NCBI RefSeq assembly: GCF_018812025.1
Contig: NC_063062.1
Coordinates: forward strand, 3,604,927-3,668,926
Source of the DNA: Megalobrama amblycephala
Lineage: Eukaryota; Chordata; Actinopteri; Cypriniformes; Xenocyprididae
DNA length: 64,000 bases
Reading direction: 5' to 3'
The translations under genes were made by a program, and so were the position numbers. This document shows, piece by piece, positions 11,485 to 24,183 of the stretch. How positions within the stretch are numbered: position 1 is the first letter of the stretch; the number at the start of each line of letters is the position of its first letter. The notes under the pieces are model-generated. The model worked only from the letters and a program-made list of their open reading frames with translations, ran no database searches and was not told the DNA's origin.

Positions 11485-12502
11485 AATGTTAATTAAACAT
11501 TTTTAATTAAAAAATGTAAATTTACTAATTATTTAATTATTTACTTCTGTTTTCTGAGGGAAACAAAAGGTGAACTATATATTTATATGATAGTAGGAAG
11601 TAATTATAACTAAAATATTTAAAATATAAAGACAATATAACAAACGTAAAGATGTTTTGTATGGAAGCTCGTTACCACCTCAAAAAAATCTAATTGTAAG
11701 TTTAGATAAAGAAAGAAATTCACACTGTGAGTGTGAAAGTTGCAGTTGTGAGAAATAACACTGAGGTAGAAATGGACTATAAAATAGTTTTGCGTAATTC
11801 AAACCACTATAATATCCAAATCAAAATATCAAAATAGAAATGGGTGGAAATGTCTCAAAGTCAATGTTTAGGTAGTGAAGTTGCAAAAATGACATTTTCC
11901 TCGTAACACTGCCCTGACATATATAGTTGGTAAACACTTGACAAGCAGAAAAGCTACAATCCTGAACTCAAAGTAAATCAGAGTACTTTACAGTCTCATT
12001 TACTAAAAGGTTTGATGGCTAATCAGCAGGTCTCGGATCAATCGGGGAGTCCAGCTGTCATGTATCTTCCACCGTCTACTCAGACTCTGAACACTGCTAA
12101 ATGAGTGTCAGAGGAGTCTAGCAGCTTTAGATAAGGCAGCACAATGGCTGTCACAAACACACTCCAACATACAAAGGTGCACAAACACAGTCTGAACACA
12201 CCAGGAGGTTGTGGATGTGATGAATTGAATGGAAAGACTGTCCTTTCCAGCACAGCAGTGTTTCAGTGGCACATCCTGCTCCTGCAGAGAGAGTGCAGCT
12301 CAAGAGAGACCTGGGCTGATCAGCAGTTCTTGAAGTTAATTAACACCAGAGGTCTGGCAGCTGTTGTCCCTCCCCCTATCTTTGCACTCTATACCACCCG
12401 ACCATATCTTATAGAAGTCATCACAGTTTAACATGTTTGCTAGCACATATACCAGACCTAAGCATAAAAGCAATAAACAGTAGGTATATAGTGGGTATAA
12501 AA
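11485..12502. other. no recognised feature
   Basis: AT-rich start, then unique-looking sequence. The 95-codon ORF at 12144-12431 shows no domain or splice logic. Confidence 0.4.
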
Positions 12503-13172
12503 TAGGGATGTGACGGTGAGGAAATTTTCCCACCGCTTAATCGACGTGTGACAACACCGGTAATACCGGTATCACCAGGGCGGGCGGCCGTTCAGGGAGT
12601 TGGAGTTTTTCCCTCTTTTTCCACATCGTTTTTAAATCGCTTACAGTGCATGTCCACTGGCGTGGCACCGAGGAAAGGTTTTCAATTAATTCCTGTGGAA
12701 GCTCAATTTCCATAGGAATGAACTTAAGACGCTCTGCTCTGCGCCAGTGGACAAGAACTGAATGCCCGTGCGGCCGTGTGGATTTTACTTTTGCTTTCAA
12801 ATTAGCGCCAATTCGGGTGCGTCAATTGCTTGAATGGTGAGTTCATTATTACAAAACAGTACAATGATAAACTCGCTTAAATAGGCGCTTTTACATTTCA
12901 ACTTGAAACCAAATCTTCCGCCATCGTCTTGTCAGTCAAGTGAAGTGAGGTGAAATCTGACTCCTGCTGATCTGTGCTGCGACTCCTGTTCGGCTCAAGC
13001 TGAATTGTGCAGGCGCGTTCAGTTTTTAATTGTAGTGTCTGTTCTCTAACTGAACTAAATGATTTTACTACTATTAAAAAATTAAAGCGATGGTGGGGTG
13101 GGCAAGTGATGTAAACGGTGTTACAGCTGAACACCAGTAACACCGTTAACACCGACTATCGCAGCAAGCCTA
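12503..13172. mobile_element. non-autonomous hAT element with 8-bp target duplication
   Basis: Starts TAGGGATGTGACGGTG and ends CAAGCCTA. It is flanked by perfect 8-bp duplications GTATAAAA at 12495-12502 and 13173-13180, the hAT hallmark. Terminal repeats are imperfect. No transposase; short reverse ORFs inside are incidental. Confidence 0.85.
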
Positions 13173-13299
13173 GTATAAAATATCTGCCACAGATACAAAC
13201 TAGCAGATGCATATGTACAGAAATGACTTTGAAATTGCATGGCTAATTAGGGTCAGCCTATGTAACAATCTATAATTACATTAAAATGTAATAAAATCG

Positions 13300-13815
13300 A
13301 CATGTTCTCCAACCAATACGACCATATAGGTCATTTGTCACTTCCCTGAAATACGACCCATAGGAGCGTTTACTAAAGTGGCGCCCCTATCGACAACAGG
13401 ATACTTTCATTTTAATGCATTGTTCCCTTTTATCTGTGTCATATTTCAGGTTTCGCATAGCTCAATTGGCAGAGCATTGCAATAACAATATGCAATCATG
13501 TGATCATGCGATCGAGGGTTCGATCCCAGGGAACACATGTGCTCATAAAGAGTATAAGCACAATAAATCACTAAGGTTAGGTTTAGGGAAGGGGTGGGTG
13601 TAGTCGTTAATAATAAAAAAAAAGAGTTTTGCGAAATAGAAATGGTGTAAAAAGTCCACACATTGCATTTAAATGAACACACATTTTGATTGCTAATGAC
13701 AGTCTTACGTCATTTCATGACAACAGACGTAACACGACACTGTCATTATTTTTAAGCCAGCTAGAGGGCGCATGACTTTAAAATGTAAATATAGGTCGTA
13801 ATAAGGTGCTTGAGG
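13300..13815. repeat. composite repeat with tRNA-like SINE head
   Basis: At about 13455-13540 an A-box (TAGCTCAATTGGCAGAGC) and a B-box (GGTTCGATCCC) flank a stem TTGCA/TGCAA: a tRNA-derived head like those of cyprinid SINEs, too degenerate for a working tRNA. It sits between partial inverted motifs (AATACGACCATATAGG left; AAATATAGGTCGTAAT right) that suggest a palindromic element around it. Confidence 0.55.
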
Positions 13816-13995
13816 ACAGTCTCAATAAAACTTTTTTCTTAGCTTTTTAGATGTAAATACATTCTTAAGTATTTAAAAATGAGTTATGATACATTAGTTA
13901 CAAAAGACAATAAAAGGTCCTTATGATTGTCATTACAAGTCTATTAGAAACTGGCTGAGATCAAAGAAACAAGTAATAAGTAATGTTATAATTTA

Positions 13996-14043
13996 TGCAG
14001 ACAGACAGACAATAGATAGACAGACAGACAGACAGAGAGATAG
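13996..14043. repeat. (CAGA)n / (TAGA)n microsatellite
   Basis: Interrupted tetranucleotide run of CAGA and TAGA units, about 48 bp. Confidence 0.85.
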
Positions 14044-15440
14044 TCAGAAAGACTGACTGATACAATTAATAACTGACAGTAAGTTAAAACTGTATAAAAT
14101 AGATTTGCTCTGAGTTTGACTCCATCAGCACAGCACAAATGGAAGGACATCTGCCCATTCATCCCACCCACAGGGCTAATATTGTGTCATTATACAAGAG
14201 CTCACCGAATAAAAAACTCTGTCCTTAAGTAAGTAAGAACAAGAAATGAAAAGGGTTCATTTTAGTTATTTGATCTGTCCATGTGTCCTGTCCATGTTAT
14301 AACCCCACAGTTTTATCACTGTTAGGCAGATGTGAGCAGGCCTAGGAAGCTTAGCAACCCCTGACACATGGATAATTTATATTTCTAGGGGAAGACACTT
14401 AAGCCCATCAATTTCCATGCTCAGAGCAGTATGTTAAGAGAAGAAATTAGCTTGTTTTCCAGAAGGCTTCTGTATTGTAGACACAATGAAGCATTTGATT
14501 TGACATCCTTGCGCCTCAGCGGTCTCGCATGTTAAAATGCTCTCACAATTTGGAACAGTAATTCATTTCTTAACCCTTTCTGGAGTCTCAAAGTTTTATA
14601 AAGAACAAAAATATGTGCTCTACACTCTACTATGTGGCACACATCCGCAAAACATTCCCTTGTAAACCCAGAATAAGATCTATTAATACGCTCTTCTTTA
14701 TCTGCTCATTAAGAAATCAATAGGAAATTTGAAACAGGATGTAACCTTTGCGCCCGAGACTGATCTGATATCATCAGAAAATCCACATATCTTGCATGTG
14801 TTCAATTATAGGGGCTGCGATACTCCAAAGAGTCTACTTACAGCTGTGTGGGAGCGCGACTGATGCGTTCGCATTGGAGTAAAACTCACAATTAAATCCA
14901 TGAATGTCCAACACAGAGGCTGAGACAAACCCATGGCATTGTGGCTTTTTATGTGACATGATTTTAGCATTTGCATGGCTGCGAGTAATGCAAGTAAATG
15001 AGCCATAGAGTGTGTAGTAAATCCACACTTAATCTTTTTCTTCTTTTTTTTTTCTCCCCGTGTCTATTTTTCTGCTCTTTAGAGTAATCCCATCACTGTA
15101 GAGCATTTCTAGTGTGTAGTGTTTACCGCAAGTACCTCCATATGGCGTTTACATGCTCCTAGCCTGTTTGCGCACAGCTTCTAAGCTATGCAAATAGCAA
15201 CACAAACTCAACACATCTTATATGCATAGAAACGAATGCACAATAAATGTGTGTGAAGTGAGATGGGAGAAATAAATGGGAAGAGGGGAGGTGAGGACAT
15301 GAATGTGAAAGACATTGCCTAGTACATACTAAAATGGGTAGCACTTTAGAATACTGTTCCGTTATTAATAAATAACTACACATGAACAAATAGTGCTCTG
15401 TTGAATGCGGTAGTTCACTATTAGCTTTTTTTTTTGTATT
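14044..15440. other. no recognised feature
   Basis: Unique-looking, non-coding. A T-rich tract is at about 15030-15056. It may include conserved non-coding sequence, but that cannot be judged here. Confidence 0.4.
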
Positions 15441-16352
15441 TTAAAAGGATTAGTTCACTTCAGAATTCAGATTTCCTGATAATTTACTCACCCCCATGTC
15501 ATCCAAGATGTTTTTGTCTTTATTTCTTTAGTCGAAAAGAAATGAAGGTTTTTGAGGAAAACATTCCAGGATTTTTCTCCATCTAGTGGGGTTCAAGGGG
15601 TTGAAGGTCCAAACTGCAGTTTCAATGCAGCTTCAAATGGCTCTACATGATCCCAGACGAGGAATAAGGGTCTTATCTAGCAAAACGATCAACCATTTTT
15701 TTTTTTAGAAAAAAACATAAATTATATACTTTTTAACCACAAATGCTCATCTTGCATTAGCTCTGCAATGCGCCACGCATTATGTAATCACATTGGAAAG
15801 GTCACGCGTGACATAGGTGAAAGTACAGATCCAGTGTCTACAAAGCAAACGTGCAAAGACTAAGTCAAACGGCCTTTAAAAAAAAAAGGTAAAACAACAT
15901 TGTCGGATGATTTTGAAGTTGGAGGAGAAAATGAGATGGAGTTTTTCACCTTACCGCGGTACTTCCGCCTACGTCACGCATGACCTTTCCAATGTGATTA
16001 CGTAATGTGTGGCGCATCGCAGAGCAGTGCAAGATGAGCATTTGTGGTTAAAAAGTACATAAATATGTTTTTTTTTTTTTTAGAAAATGGCTGATTGTTT
16101 CGCTAAATAAGACCCTTAATCCTCTTCTGGGATCGTGTAGAGCCCTTTGAAGCTGCACTGAAACTGACATTTGGACCTTCAACCCCATTGGTAACTGTTG
16201 TCCACTATATGGAGAAAAATCCTGGAATGTTTTCCTCAAAAACTTCAAAAATTTCTTTTCAACTGAAGAAAGAAAGACATAAACATCTTGGATGACATGG
16301 GGGTGAATAAATTATCAGGAGATCTGAATTCTGAAGTGAACTGATCCTTTAA
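15441..16352. mobile_element. 912-bp palindromic TTAA MITE (AGTTCACTTCAGAATTC type)
   Basis: Bounded by TTAA, with ends AAAGGATTAGTTCACTTC and GAAGTGAACTGATCCTTTAA. Long inner arms pair (AACATTCCAGGATTTTTCTC against its complement). The full copy serves as reference for the split copy at 38108-43934. Confidence 0.9.
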
Positions 16353-16814
16353 CTCTTCCCCCCAATTTCAGCTCAGAATTTCTGGAGGAGACTCCTAAAG
16401 AGTTCATGAAACAAATTTAAAGTGTGTCGTCAAGGAATGCTAATTAGCATTTCCTTTAATAAGGGAATTGGAGACTCTCCAAAAAGCTATGAAAAAACAG
16501 CACTGGTGGAGAACTTCTGTAACAGTATGATGGGCCCCAGGGAGGACCAGAGGGAAGAGGAGAACCTTTGCTGCTGAAAAATATAAATCCAGATTTCCAC
16601 AATCCTCTGTGGGGATTTGCAAGATGGATGCCCAACTTTTTAACAGTTGGAAGCCCTGAGGCAGGACACGATAGTGGTCCTCCCTAATGTGATATGCTAG
16701 TTCTGTTTTCCAACAGTAAAGAAACAAATAAAAACACATGTTATGCAAGTTATATAATGCCCAAAATCTGCACTGTATGCAAGATTTATGAATGTGTATA
16801 GCCCCGAACTTCTG
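16353..16814. other. no recognised feature
   Basis: A 102-codon reverse ORF (16440-16748) is open but shows no family signature or splice sites I trust. Confidence 0.4.
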
Positions 16815-16884
16815 TTAAAGGGATAGTTCACCCAAAAATGAAAATGCCTTCATATCATTCAATTTTGGCAAACTATCCTTTTAA
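16815..16884. mobile_element. 70-bp minimal Angel-type derivative
   Basis: TTAAAGGGATAGTTCACCC at the left and AACTATCCTTTTAA at the right with only about 35 bp between: a deletion derivative keeping little more than its ends. Confidence 0.75.
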
Positions 16885-17513
16885 GTAGCTAAATGTTAAC
16901 TATTCCCTGTGTTGTAGAATATCCCTGTAGCTCTGCACAAAATCGGAAACAGTAACATGTTAATTCACGTGTGAGCTTCAGGAATTTTTATTGGAACTTT
17001 TGAAAAATGGAACACTGCTAAGTCAGGGATGAATTTTAATCTCACACAGCACAAGAGCAATCAATCTTTTCTATTCAATCTGTCCTTCGGCTCTTGGGAA
17101 TGAATTCAGCTCAGTTTCATGTATTTTATCCCTTTTCCAAATCAAACAGTCTGAAATGACAGCATTACAAGTGAGAGAAGTATTAACCTCTTTGCCTTTG
17201 TGGGTGGCAGTGTAGATCAGTAGTATAAGAACTACTACAGCCATATGAATAGCAGACTAGATTGATTCCTTGATGTGTGGGCCTTTGTTTGTCATAATGA
17301 GTGTGCTTCGCTGGACTTAAGCTGTTTAGTTCTACAAGAACCTCAAGGCAGATTTACACTGTCTGGTCATGCAAGCATCCATCTCATCTCAGCACAGAGA
17401 GATACGTCATCACTAGCTTTGCTCAGCAAAGCAGACTTCTGATACGATATCCTTAAGAATAAACATGAACACATTAAACAGGACATTTCTGAGGACAGGA
17501 CAAAAGACGTGGA
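16885..17513. other. no recognised feature
   Basis: Unique-looking non-coding sequence. Confidence 0.4.
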
Positions 17514-17880
17514 CCCACTTTATATTAAGTGGCCTTAACTACTATGTACTTACATTTTAATTAATCATTTGATACAATGCACTTATTGTGTACATACATG
17601 TTTTTACATTGTACTTATATTTTAAAAACACCTGCATGTAATTACATCTGTAATTAATTTCTGTAATTAAATTCATAATTACACTGTTGACCCATCCCTT
17701 AACCCTTACCCCTACCCTTAAACCTACCCATACCACCAAAAAGTTTTCCCTAACCTTACCCGTATCCACCTCAATATCAGCAAAAGTGTTTTGCAATTCA
17801 ATATGAACCCAATAAGTACATTGTGCTTATTTTTTGATGTAAGTACATAGTAGTTAAGGCCACTTAATATAAAGTGGGAC
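17514..17880. mobile_element. 367-bp palindromic MITE
   Basis: Near-perfect inverted ends CCCACTTTATATTAAGTGGC and its complement, extending through CTTAACTACTATGTACTTAC. The interior carries a CCCTTAAACCTACCC motif shared with other MITEs here. Confidence 0.85.
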
Positions 17881-18978
17881 CAAAGACGTTTATAACCATT
17901 ACATGCACGACACGTGGTACTTCTTATTCAATATAGACAGCAAACTCACATTCACACATCAGGCAAGGCATTTTGCTGTGGCGCTGAAGATTCAGCATGG
18001 GGGGTGCTAAAAATGGTGCAGGAAACAGATACAGTGAACCTTTTAACTTGATACATTATTACTTTTAAAAATTAACAACAGAACCTAAATACACTCTCCC
18101 GATGCCACTAAAAATATGGGCAAAAAGTATAAGATCGATCTTACAAATAAGAATTGCTATCGTGATCGATAAAATGACAAGAAAACAAGATTTTTGACTC
18201 CTACTCAAGGAAAATGATTAATGTGACATATATCTACTGAACAAGCTTCTAAATGTCTCTGATGATTTATGCTGTTGAATTGTATTATTAGTACTATGCA
18301 ATTTTTTCTTTCCGCAGCCTTCTCACAACAGACTTGTGTCCAGTTATTCTTTACGCCTCTTCTTTGTATCTATTTTTGTCTCACTCGGGCTATGTATCCT
18401 GTCTCTTATCTTTACTTTCTGCTTGTTCGGTGCCATGATGACACTGGTAGTGCTGCTACAGTGGGTTAAGAGGCCAGTCAGGTGTCAGGTTTCTCTGCAA
18501 AGTCACTCCTTGTGCTCTGAAGCAACGACACCGTACCTTCTGCTGCTGCCGATACCAAACATCCCCGTGTGTCAGCAGTTCTTTCCTTCTGTCATATTAA
18601 TCTGCCGCTGAGTACATTAAAATGTGACTTTGGAGTAAGCACTCAGTGTATTGCTGTCTGTAAAATGGCAGAAAAATGTTAGATGAGAAGAGAAATCCTA
18701 TCAGGTCAAACGGAATGTCGGCTATATTACATTTCCTTGTTCAAGGACATAACCTCTAGAACCACACTGTATAACTTGAGAATGTACAGCATATCAGCCA
18801 TTTTTAAGACTATCTTTATGAATGGGTCACTGAATTATTCACTCAACGATTTGTTCAAAAACACTGATTCTTTCAGGAACAAAAAAAAGCACTGCCTTTA
18901 TGAATGAGTCATTATTAAATCCATCATTCATCCAAGAACAGCGATCTGGCCCTTGTAATATTGTATAAGTAATAAGTA
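17881..18978. other. no recognised feature
   Basis: Unique-looking. Hydrophobic ORFs at 18269-18611 overlap in two frames but show no conserved family and no strong splice context. Confidence 0.4.
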
Positions 18979-20199
18979 CAGTTGCAAGAATAAGTATGTG
19001 AACCACTTGCAGAATCTGTGAAAATGTGCAAAACTTTAACAAAATAAGAGGGATCATACAAAATGCATGTTATTTTTTATTTAGTACTGTCCTGGGTGAG
19101 ATATTTTACATAAAAGATGTTTACATGTAATCCATAAGACAAAAAAATTGCTGAATTTATTAAAATGACCCAGTTCAAAAGTTTGTGAACCACTGATTCG
19201 TCATACTGTGTGTGGTTACCTGATGATCTACGACTGTTTTTTTGTTGTGTGAGTCCCTTGTTTGTCCTGAGCAGTTAAACTGAGCTCTGTTCTTCAAAAA
19301 AAATCTCCAGGTCCCAAAAATTCTTCAGTTTTCCACTATCTTTGCATATTTGAACCCTTTCCAGCAGTGACTGAATGATTTTGAGATCCATCTTTTCACA
19401 TGGAGGACAACTGAGGGACTCAAACACAACTATTAAAAAAGGTTCAAACATTCACTGATGCTTCAGAAGGAAACATGATGCATTAAGAGCCGAGAGGTGA
19501 AAACATTTGAACAGTATGAAGAGGTCAAAATTTTTCTTATTTCGCTTGAATATAATTTTTTTCATTTAGTACTGCCCTTCGGAAGCAACAGAAGATACTT
19601 GCATGTTTCCTGGAAGACAAATTAAATACAATATTCCTTGATCTTCAAATTCCAAATGTTTTCACACCCCATCTATTAATGCATCATGTTTTTTTCTGGA
19701 GCATCAGTGAATGTTTGAACCTTTTTTAAAAGTTGTGTTTGAGTCCCTCAGTTGTCCTCGGTGTGAAAAGATGAATCTCAAAATCATTCGGTCACTGCTG
19801 TAAAGGGTTCAAATATGCAAAAAATGCTGGAAAACTGAAGAATCTGCAGGACCTGGAGGATTTTTCTGAAGAACAGAGCTCAGTTTAACTGCTCAGGACA
19901 AACAAGAGACTCATGAACAACCATCACAAAACAAAAAAAACAGTCGTAGATCATCAGGTAACCACACACAGTATTGAGAATCAAGGGTTTGTAAACTTAT
20001 GAATAGGGTTATTTTAATAAATTCAGCTATTTTTTTTGTCTTGTGGATTATATGTAAACATCTTTTATGTAAAATATCTTACTCAGGACAGTACTAAATA
20101 AAAAATAACATGCATTTTGTATTATCTCCCTTATTTTGTTAAAATTATTCACATTTTCACAGATTCTGCAAGTGGTTCACATACTTTTTCTTGCAACTG
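18979..20199. mobile_element. 1.2-kb foldback element with TA target sites
   Basis: Begins CAGTTGCAAGAATAAGTATG and ends with its near complement, each flanked by TA. Almost the whole element is two 600-bp inverted arms about a centre near 19590, a Tc1/mariner-type foldback without transposase. Arm pairs include CATCTTTTATGTAAAATATC and TCATCAGGTAACCACACACA. Confidence 0.9.
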
Positions 20200-21224
20200 T
20201 ATATTCTTGTTTCAACTGTATATTTTGTATATAACGGCTGTTGTCTGCTGTGCTTTGCAACTGACATATTTCAAAGAAATCATATCATAAGTAACAGTGA
20301 CAGTTTTACTTCCATATTTATCTCTAGAATGTGATGCTCACTTTTTATGGGATGTAATGATGTGGAAATTAATGCATCAAGTTCTGGTCAAATGGATCTG
20401 CAGTCCCTGGTGGAAGCAATGCTGGCATGCCTCCATCAGAGACCATCTTTGTTCTTCATATCTATAGTACATATGCAGCAGTGCAAAATAATTGTCCAAG
20501 AGTATAAAGGAGGGTTTTTACGACGCTTTGGCTGGATGCTTCAGGGCTATTCTGAAGCCATAAACCGGTAAACAAGATCTTTCTATTCATCTCACAGATC
20601 CTTTATGCAGTTGTGTTTTCTGGCATCCCTGGACACAGAAAGAAATAGCAACATAGCCCATGTATGTCCATTCAGAGAATATCTCCATTCATAAGCATAT
20701 TTTGTTGCACATGTGTTCATATAAATGTCTGTCTTCTAGTTAGTATAGTTGTCCATGTTTTAGTAAGTTCAACAGAGATGGAGCTAATGGCTGTATAATT
20801 ACCTTGGTCATTAAGGCAGGGTATCAGTGTAATTCACTGTATTCCTGTGGCTTGCAGTGGCACACCTACGGTTCAGAGCATGTGACAGCAAGCTAAAGGA
20901 CAAAATCACTCACACCATCAGTCTGAGTAATTATGCAATTAAGAGAGCAACAGAGTTGTATTGATGTTTGCATAGAAAATTGCATAGGGCAACGTTTTGT
21001 GTGTTGCAGTATAAATTATTTTAATTAGTGCATGTGGTAAGGTCTTGCAATTCCTGTGCTTGATAATGACAAATGAGAAGACGTCAGAAAATGTGTTCTT
21101 ACCTCTCCTTATTATGGTAAATTCACTTTTCTTTATTTCATAATTTGTTGAAAAAGTGTCTGGATTTGTTATTTACCCATGTGTCATGGTGATGAAAAAT
21201 TTTACTTTATTATTTTGCTACAAT
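20200..21224. other. no recognised feature
   Basis: Unique-looking. The 74-codon ORF at 20347-20571 has no recognised domain. Confidence 0.4.
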
Positions 21225-21425
21225 ACATCTACACTACCTTTCAAAAAAAAATTTTGAAAGAATTTTTTTTTTTTATTCAGCAAGGAAGCATTTAATTTAT
21301 TTGACAGTAAAGCCATTATAATGTTACAAAAGATTTCTCTGTCAAATAAATGCTGTTCTTTTGAACTTTTCTATTCATCAAAGAATGCTGAAAAGAATAT
21401 CACAGTTTATTATGCAATATTAAAT
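21225..21425 (+). repeat. widespread cyprinid interspersed repeat, 5' part
   Basis: Carries TTCAGCAAGGAAGCATTTAA, ATAATGTTACAAAAGATTTC and AAATAAATGCTGTTCTTTTG, the opposite part of the repeat also seen at 5905 and 47735. Confidence 0.65.
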
Positions 21426-22402
21426 AATAGGCAGTTCTTGGCCAGAACAAGCAGCAATGAGTAACATACATTATGTCACAAGACAACACGAACAAGACTA
21501 GCAAAGAATAGGCATTTTATTAAACATGCAATTGACCTTCAGAGAGTGTGAACCTCCTGTCTTAACTTTCAAAGGTCATGTAACTTATCTTGGATGATAA
21601 GAGATGCTGTTCTAAAAAAAAAAAATGTACAGTTCTCAAATGACTTTCACCCTTACAAAAATAGACTAACTTTCTTTATAGAACAAGTACACTGTGTCCA
21701 GGTTATTAGGTGGTATTTGAAAATAAGTTGCTTCAGAAAGGAATAGCAATGTAAAAAGAATAGTTCACACAAACAGGAAAATTAATTTACTTCATGTCGT
21801 TAAAAAATCTGTATGACTTAATTTCTTCTATGGAAAAAAATATTTTTGGAAGAAAGAACCCCACACACCCCACCCCCCCAAAAAATAAATAAAATAAAAA
21901 TAAATAAATAAATAAAAATGATGTATGCTATACAAATAAAAAGCATAAAAACACCTTTAAAGTCTTCCTCATGAGGATGAGTAAATACATTTTCATTTCT
22001 GAGTTATTTTTTCTTTCAGTTTATTAATGAATGGCATTAAAAGGAAAAAATGTTACACCTGGCCTAGTTTCAGATGTGAACATTCACCTATCCACTCACT
22101 CCTTATTAAAATCTTCACCAATTAGTCTCTATCCATGGGGTAAAAAACTTACAAAAAACAACTTTTCAACCCCAGGTGATTTCCCTATGGTTTAATTAGC
22201 AAAGATCAAATTCATAATTCTGAATTTATTTTTCCGGCATGTCCATGTATATTATTGGAAGCTGTGACTCAGAAGAGTCCCAAGAGGGAAAATTCCTCAA
22301 CATACCTCATTAGACGGCCTCCACTCTTTGCTTTCTCCCCCAGTATGATTAACAACTAAAAACGCTGTGATCAGTGAACTGAAGATCAGTGCTGGAAGGC
22401 TA
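21426..22402. other. no gene; AT-rich
   Basis: Contains an (AAAT)n run at about 21884-21917. No coding or repeat family recognised. Confidence 0.4.
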
Positions 22403-24183
22403 TTAAAGGGTTAGTTCACCCAAAATGAAAATTCTGTCAGTAAGTTCTCACCCTAATGTCGTTTCAAACCCGTAAAACCTTCATTCATCTTCGAAACACA
22501 AATTAAGATATTTTTGATAAAATCCAAGTTTTTTTTATCCCCCATAGAAAGCAACATAATTACTAGGGATGTCCCGATCAAGTTTTTTTGCCCTCGAGTC
22601 CGAGTCCGAGTCATTTGATTTTGAGTATCTACCGATACCGAGTCCCGATCCGATACTTCTATAATACATGAAAAAGAATAAAGAAGAGCGAAAAAACAGA
22701 TCCAGGATCCAGGAACAGTGCTTTTCAGGTTTTTCAGGTATCTAACAGTAGTTTTCAAGTACAGAAAATGGATAAAGTAATCAAATATAAAATAACACTG
22801 CATATTATCTTTACTGTATAAAATAAATAAAGATTAATCATTATTGAAGTTACAAAAACTATTCAGTCAAGAGCAGTGAGTGATTTATTTGTTATTTGTT
22901 GTTTGATTTAACATTAAAAACAGGCAGCAGGAATAGTTTTTCTCCCGTTAAGTCATGCACAATCCAGTACATACCTATACTGTTCCACATGCGCTGTCTT
23001 TCTCGACTAATATACGTTCACTTAAGACATAACCGACTATGTTTGCTAGGATACTCGCTAAGACGGGCATGTTGACATAATTTTTGTATGAATTTGTCCG
23101 CTGAAGTGCAAGACTTGAAAGAGAACTCAGTATTTGCGCGCTGACTGAAATAAGCGTGTGCGCGCTTCGGATGAGCACACACAAATCTTCTCACAGCGCG
23201 TGCGAGTTCTCTTTCGCGTCTTGTTCTTGAAGGTTTAAATCAGCAAGGCTTAAATGAGTTAGTTTAAACACAGACAGCAACGTGTGCTGTTCAGGTCTCA
23301 CCTGTATCAACACCCGGGTGATGACGGCGTAAATGACTGGACATTAGAGCATACGGCACTCGCGGTTAACAGTTTACAAAGAATGACTGTTTTGTCCACG
23401 CTTTCTGATTATTGTTGTTGTAACGTTTTGCGCATCCATCGACTGAAACATACATTATTTGAACTCTGTCTGTCTGTTTTCCACGTTGCTATTTTAAACA
23501 AACCATATTAACCAATAGATGCGTCGTCATTCGAGATGGACCGCGGTGCAAGTGCGTACCGAACCGTAAGTGGAGAACCGTACGGTTTGATTTTTTACTG
23601 AGAACCGTTGCACCCCTAATACATATATATCCGAGTCCTGATCGGGAGGTAACGTCCGATTCCGATCGAGTCTGAAATCACGTGATCGGGCCCGATTTCC
23701 GATCATGTGATCGGATCTGGACATCCCTAATAATTACCACATTCAAGTTCCAGAAAAGTAGACGAGAAAGTAGACGTAAGCGACGAGAATACTTTTTGTG
23801 TGTAAAAACGAAACAAAATAAAAGACTTTATTCAACACTTTCTTCTCTTCTGTGTCATTCTCTTATGCTGTTTATGTCCAGCGCTTGCAGGTTCTACGTC
23901 AGAACACCGTCTCATTATTGGCATCAATAATGTTACTCTTCATAACATTAAGGTTGAAGCACTGCAGTCATGTGGGATATTTTAACAATGTCTTTATTAC
24001 TTTACTGGAGCTTGAATGCAGTAATTATGTTGCTTTCTATGGGGGATAAAAAACCTCTTGGATTTCATCAAAAATATCTTAATTTGTGTTCCGAAGATGA
24101 ACGAAGGTCTTACAGGTTTGAAACGATGTGAGGGTCAGTAATTAATGACAGAATTTTCATGTTTGGGTGAACTAACCTTTTAA
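22403..24183. mobile_element. Angel-type MITE split by a hAT insertion
   Basis: TTAA ends with AAAGGGTTAGTTCACCC at the left and GGGTGAACTAACCTTTTAA at the right. The arms pair across the interior (ACACAAATTAAGATATTTTT against its complement). Removing 22564-23729 plus one 8-bp duplication leaves an ordinary MITE of about 600 bp. Confidence 0.9.
22564..23729. mobile_element. 1166-bp non-autonomous hAT element nested in the MITE
   Basis: Ends TAGGGATGTCCCGATC and GATCTGGACATCCCTA with perfect 8-bp duplications ATAATTAC on both sides. The subterminal regions are rich in GATCGG/CCGATC motifs. Around 23540-23620 a second hAT-like right end (GAACCGTTGCACCCCTA) suggests a further, partial insertion. 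No transposase ORF. Confidence 0.92.

Noticed and set aside
13455..13540. Possible functional tRNA gene
   Set aside because: A- and B-box motifs are present, but the anticodon loop is too long and the acceptor stem does not pair. It fits a SINE head.
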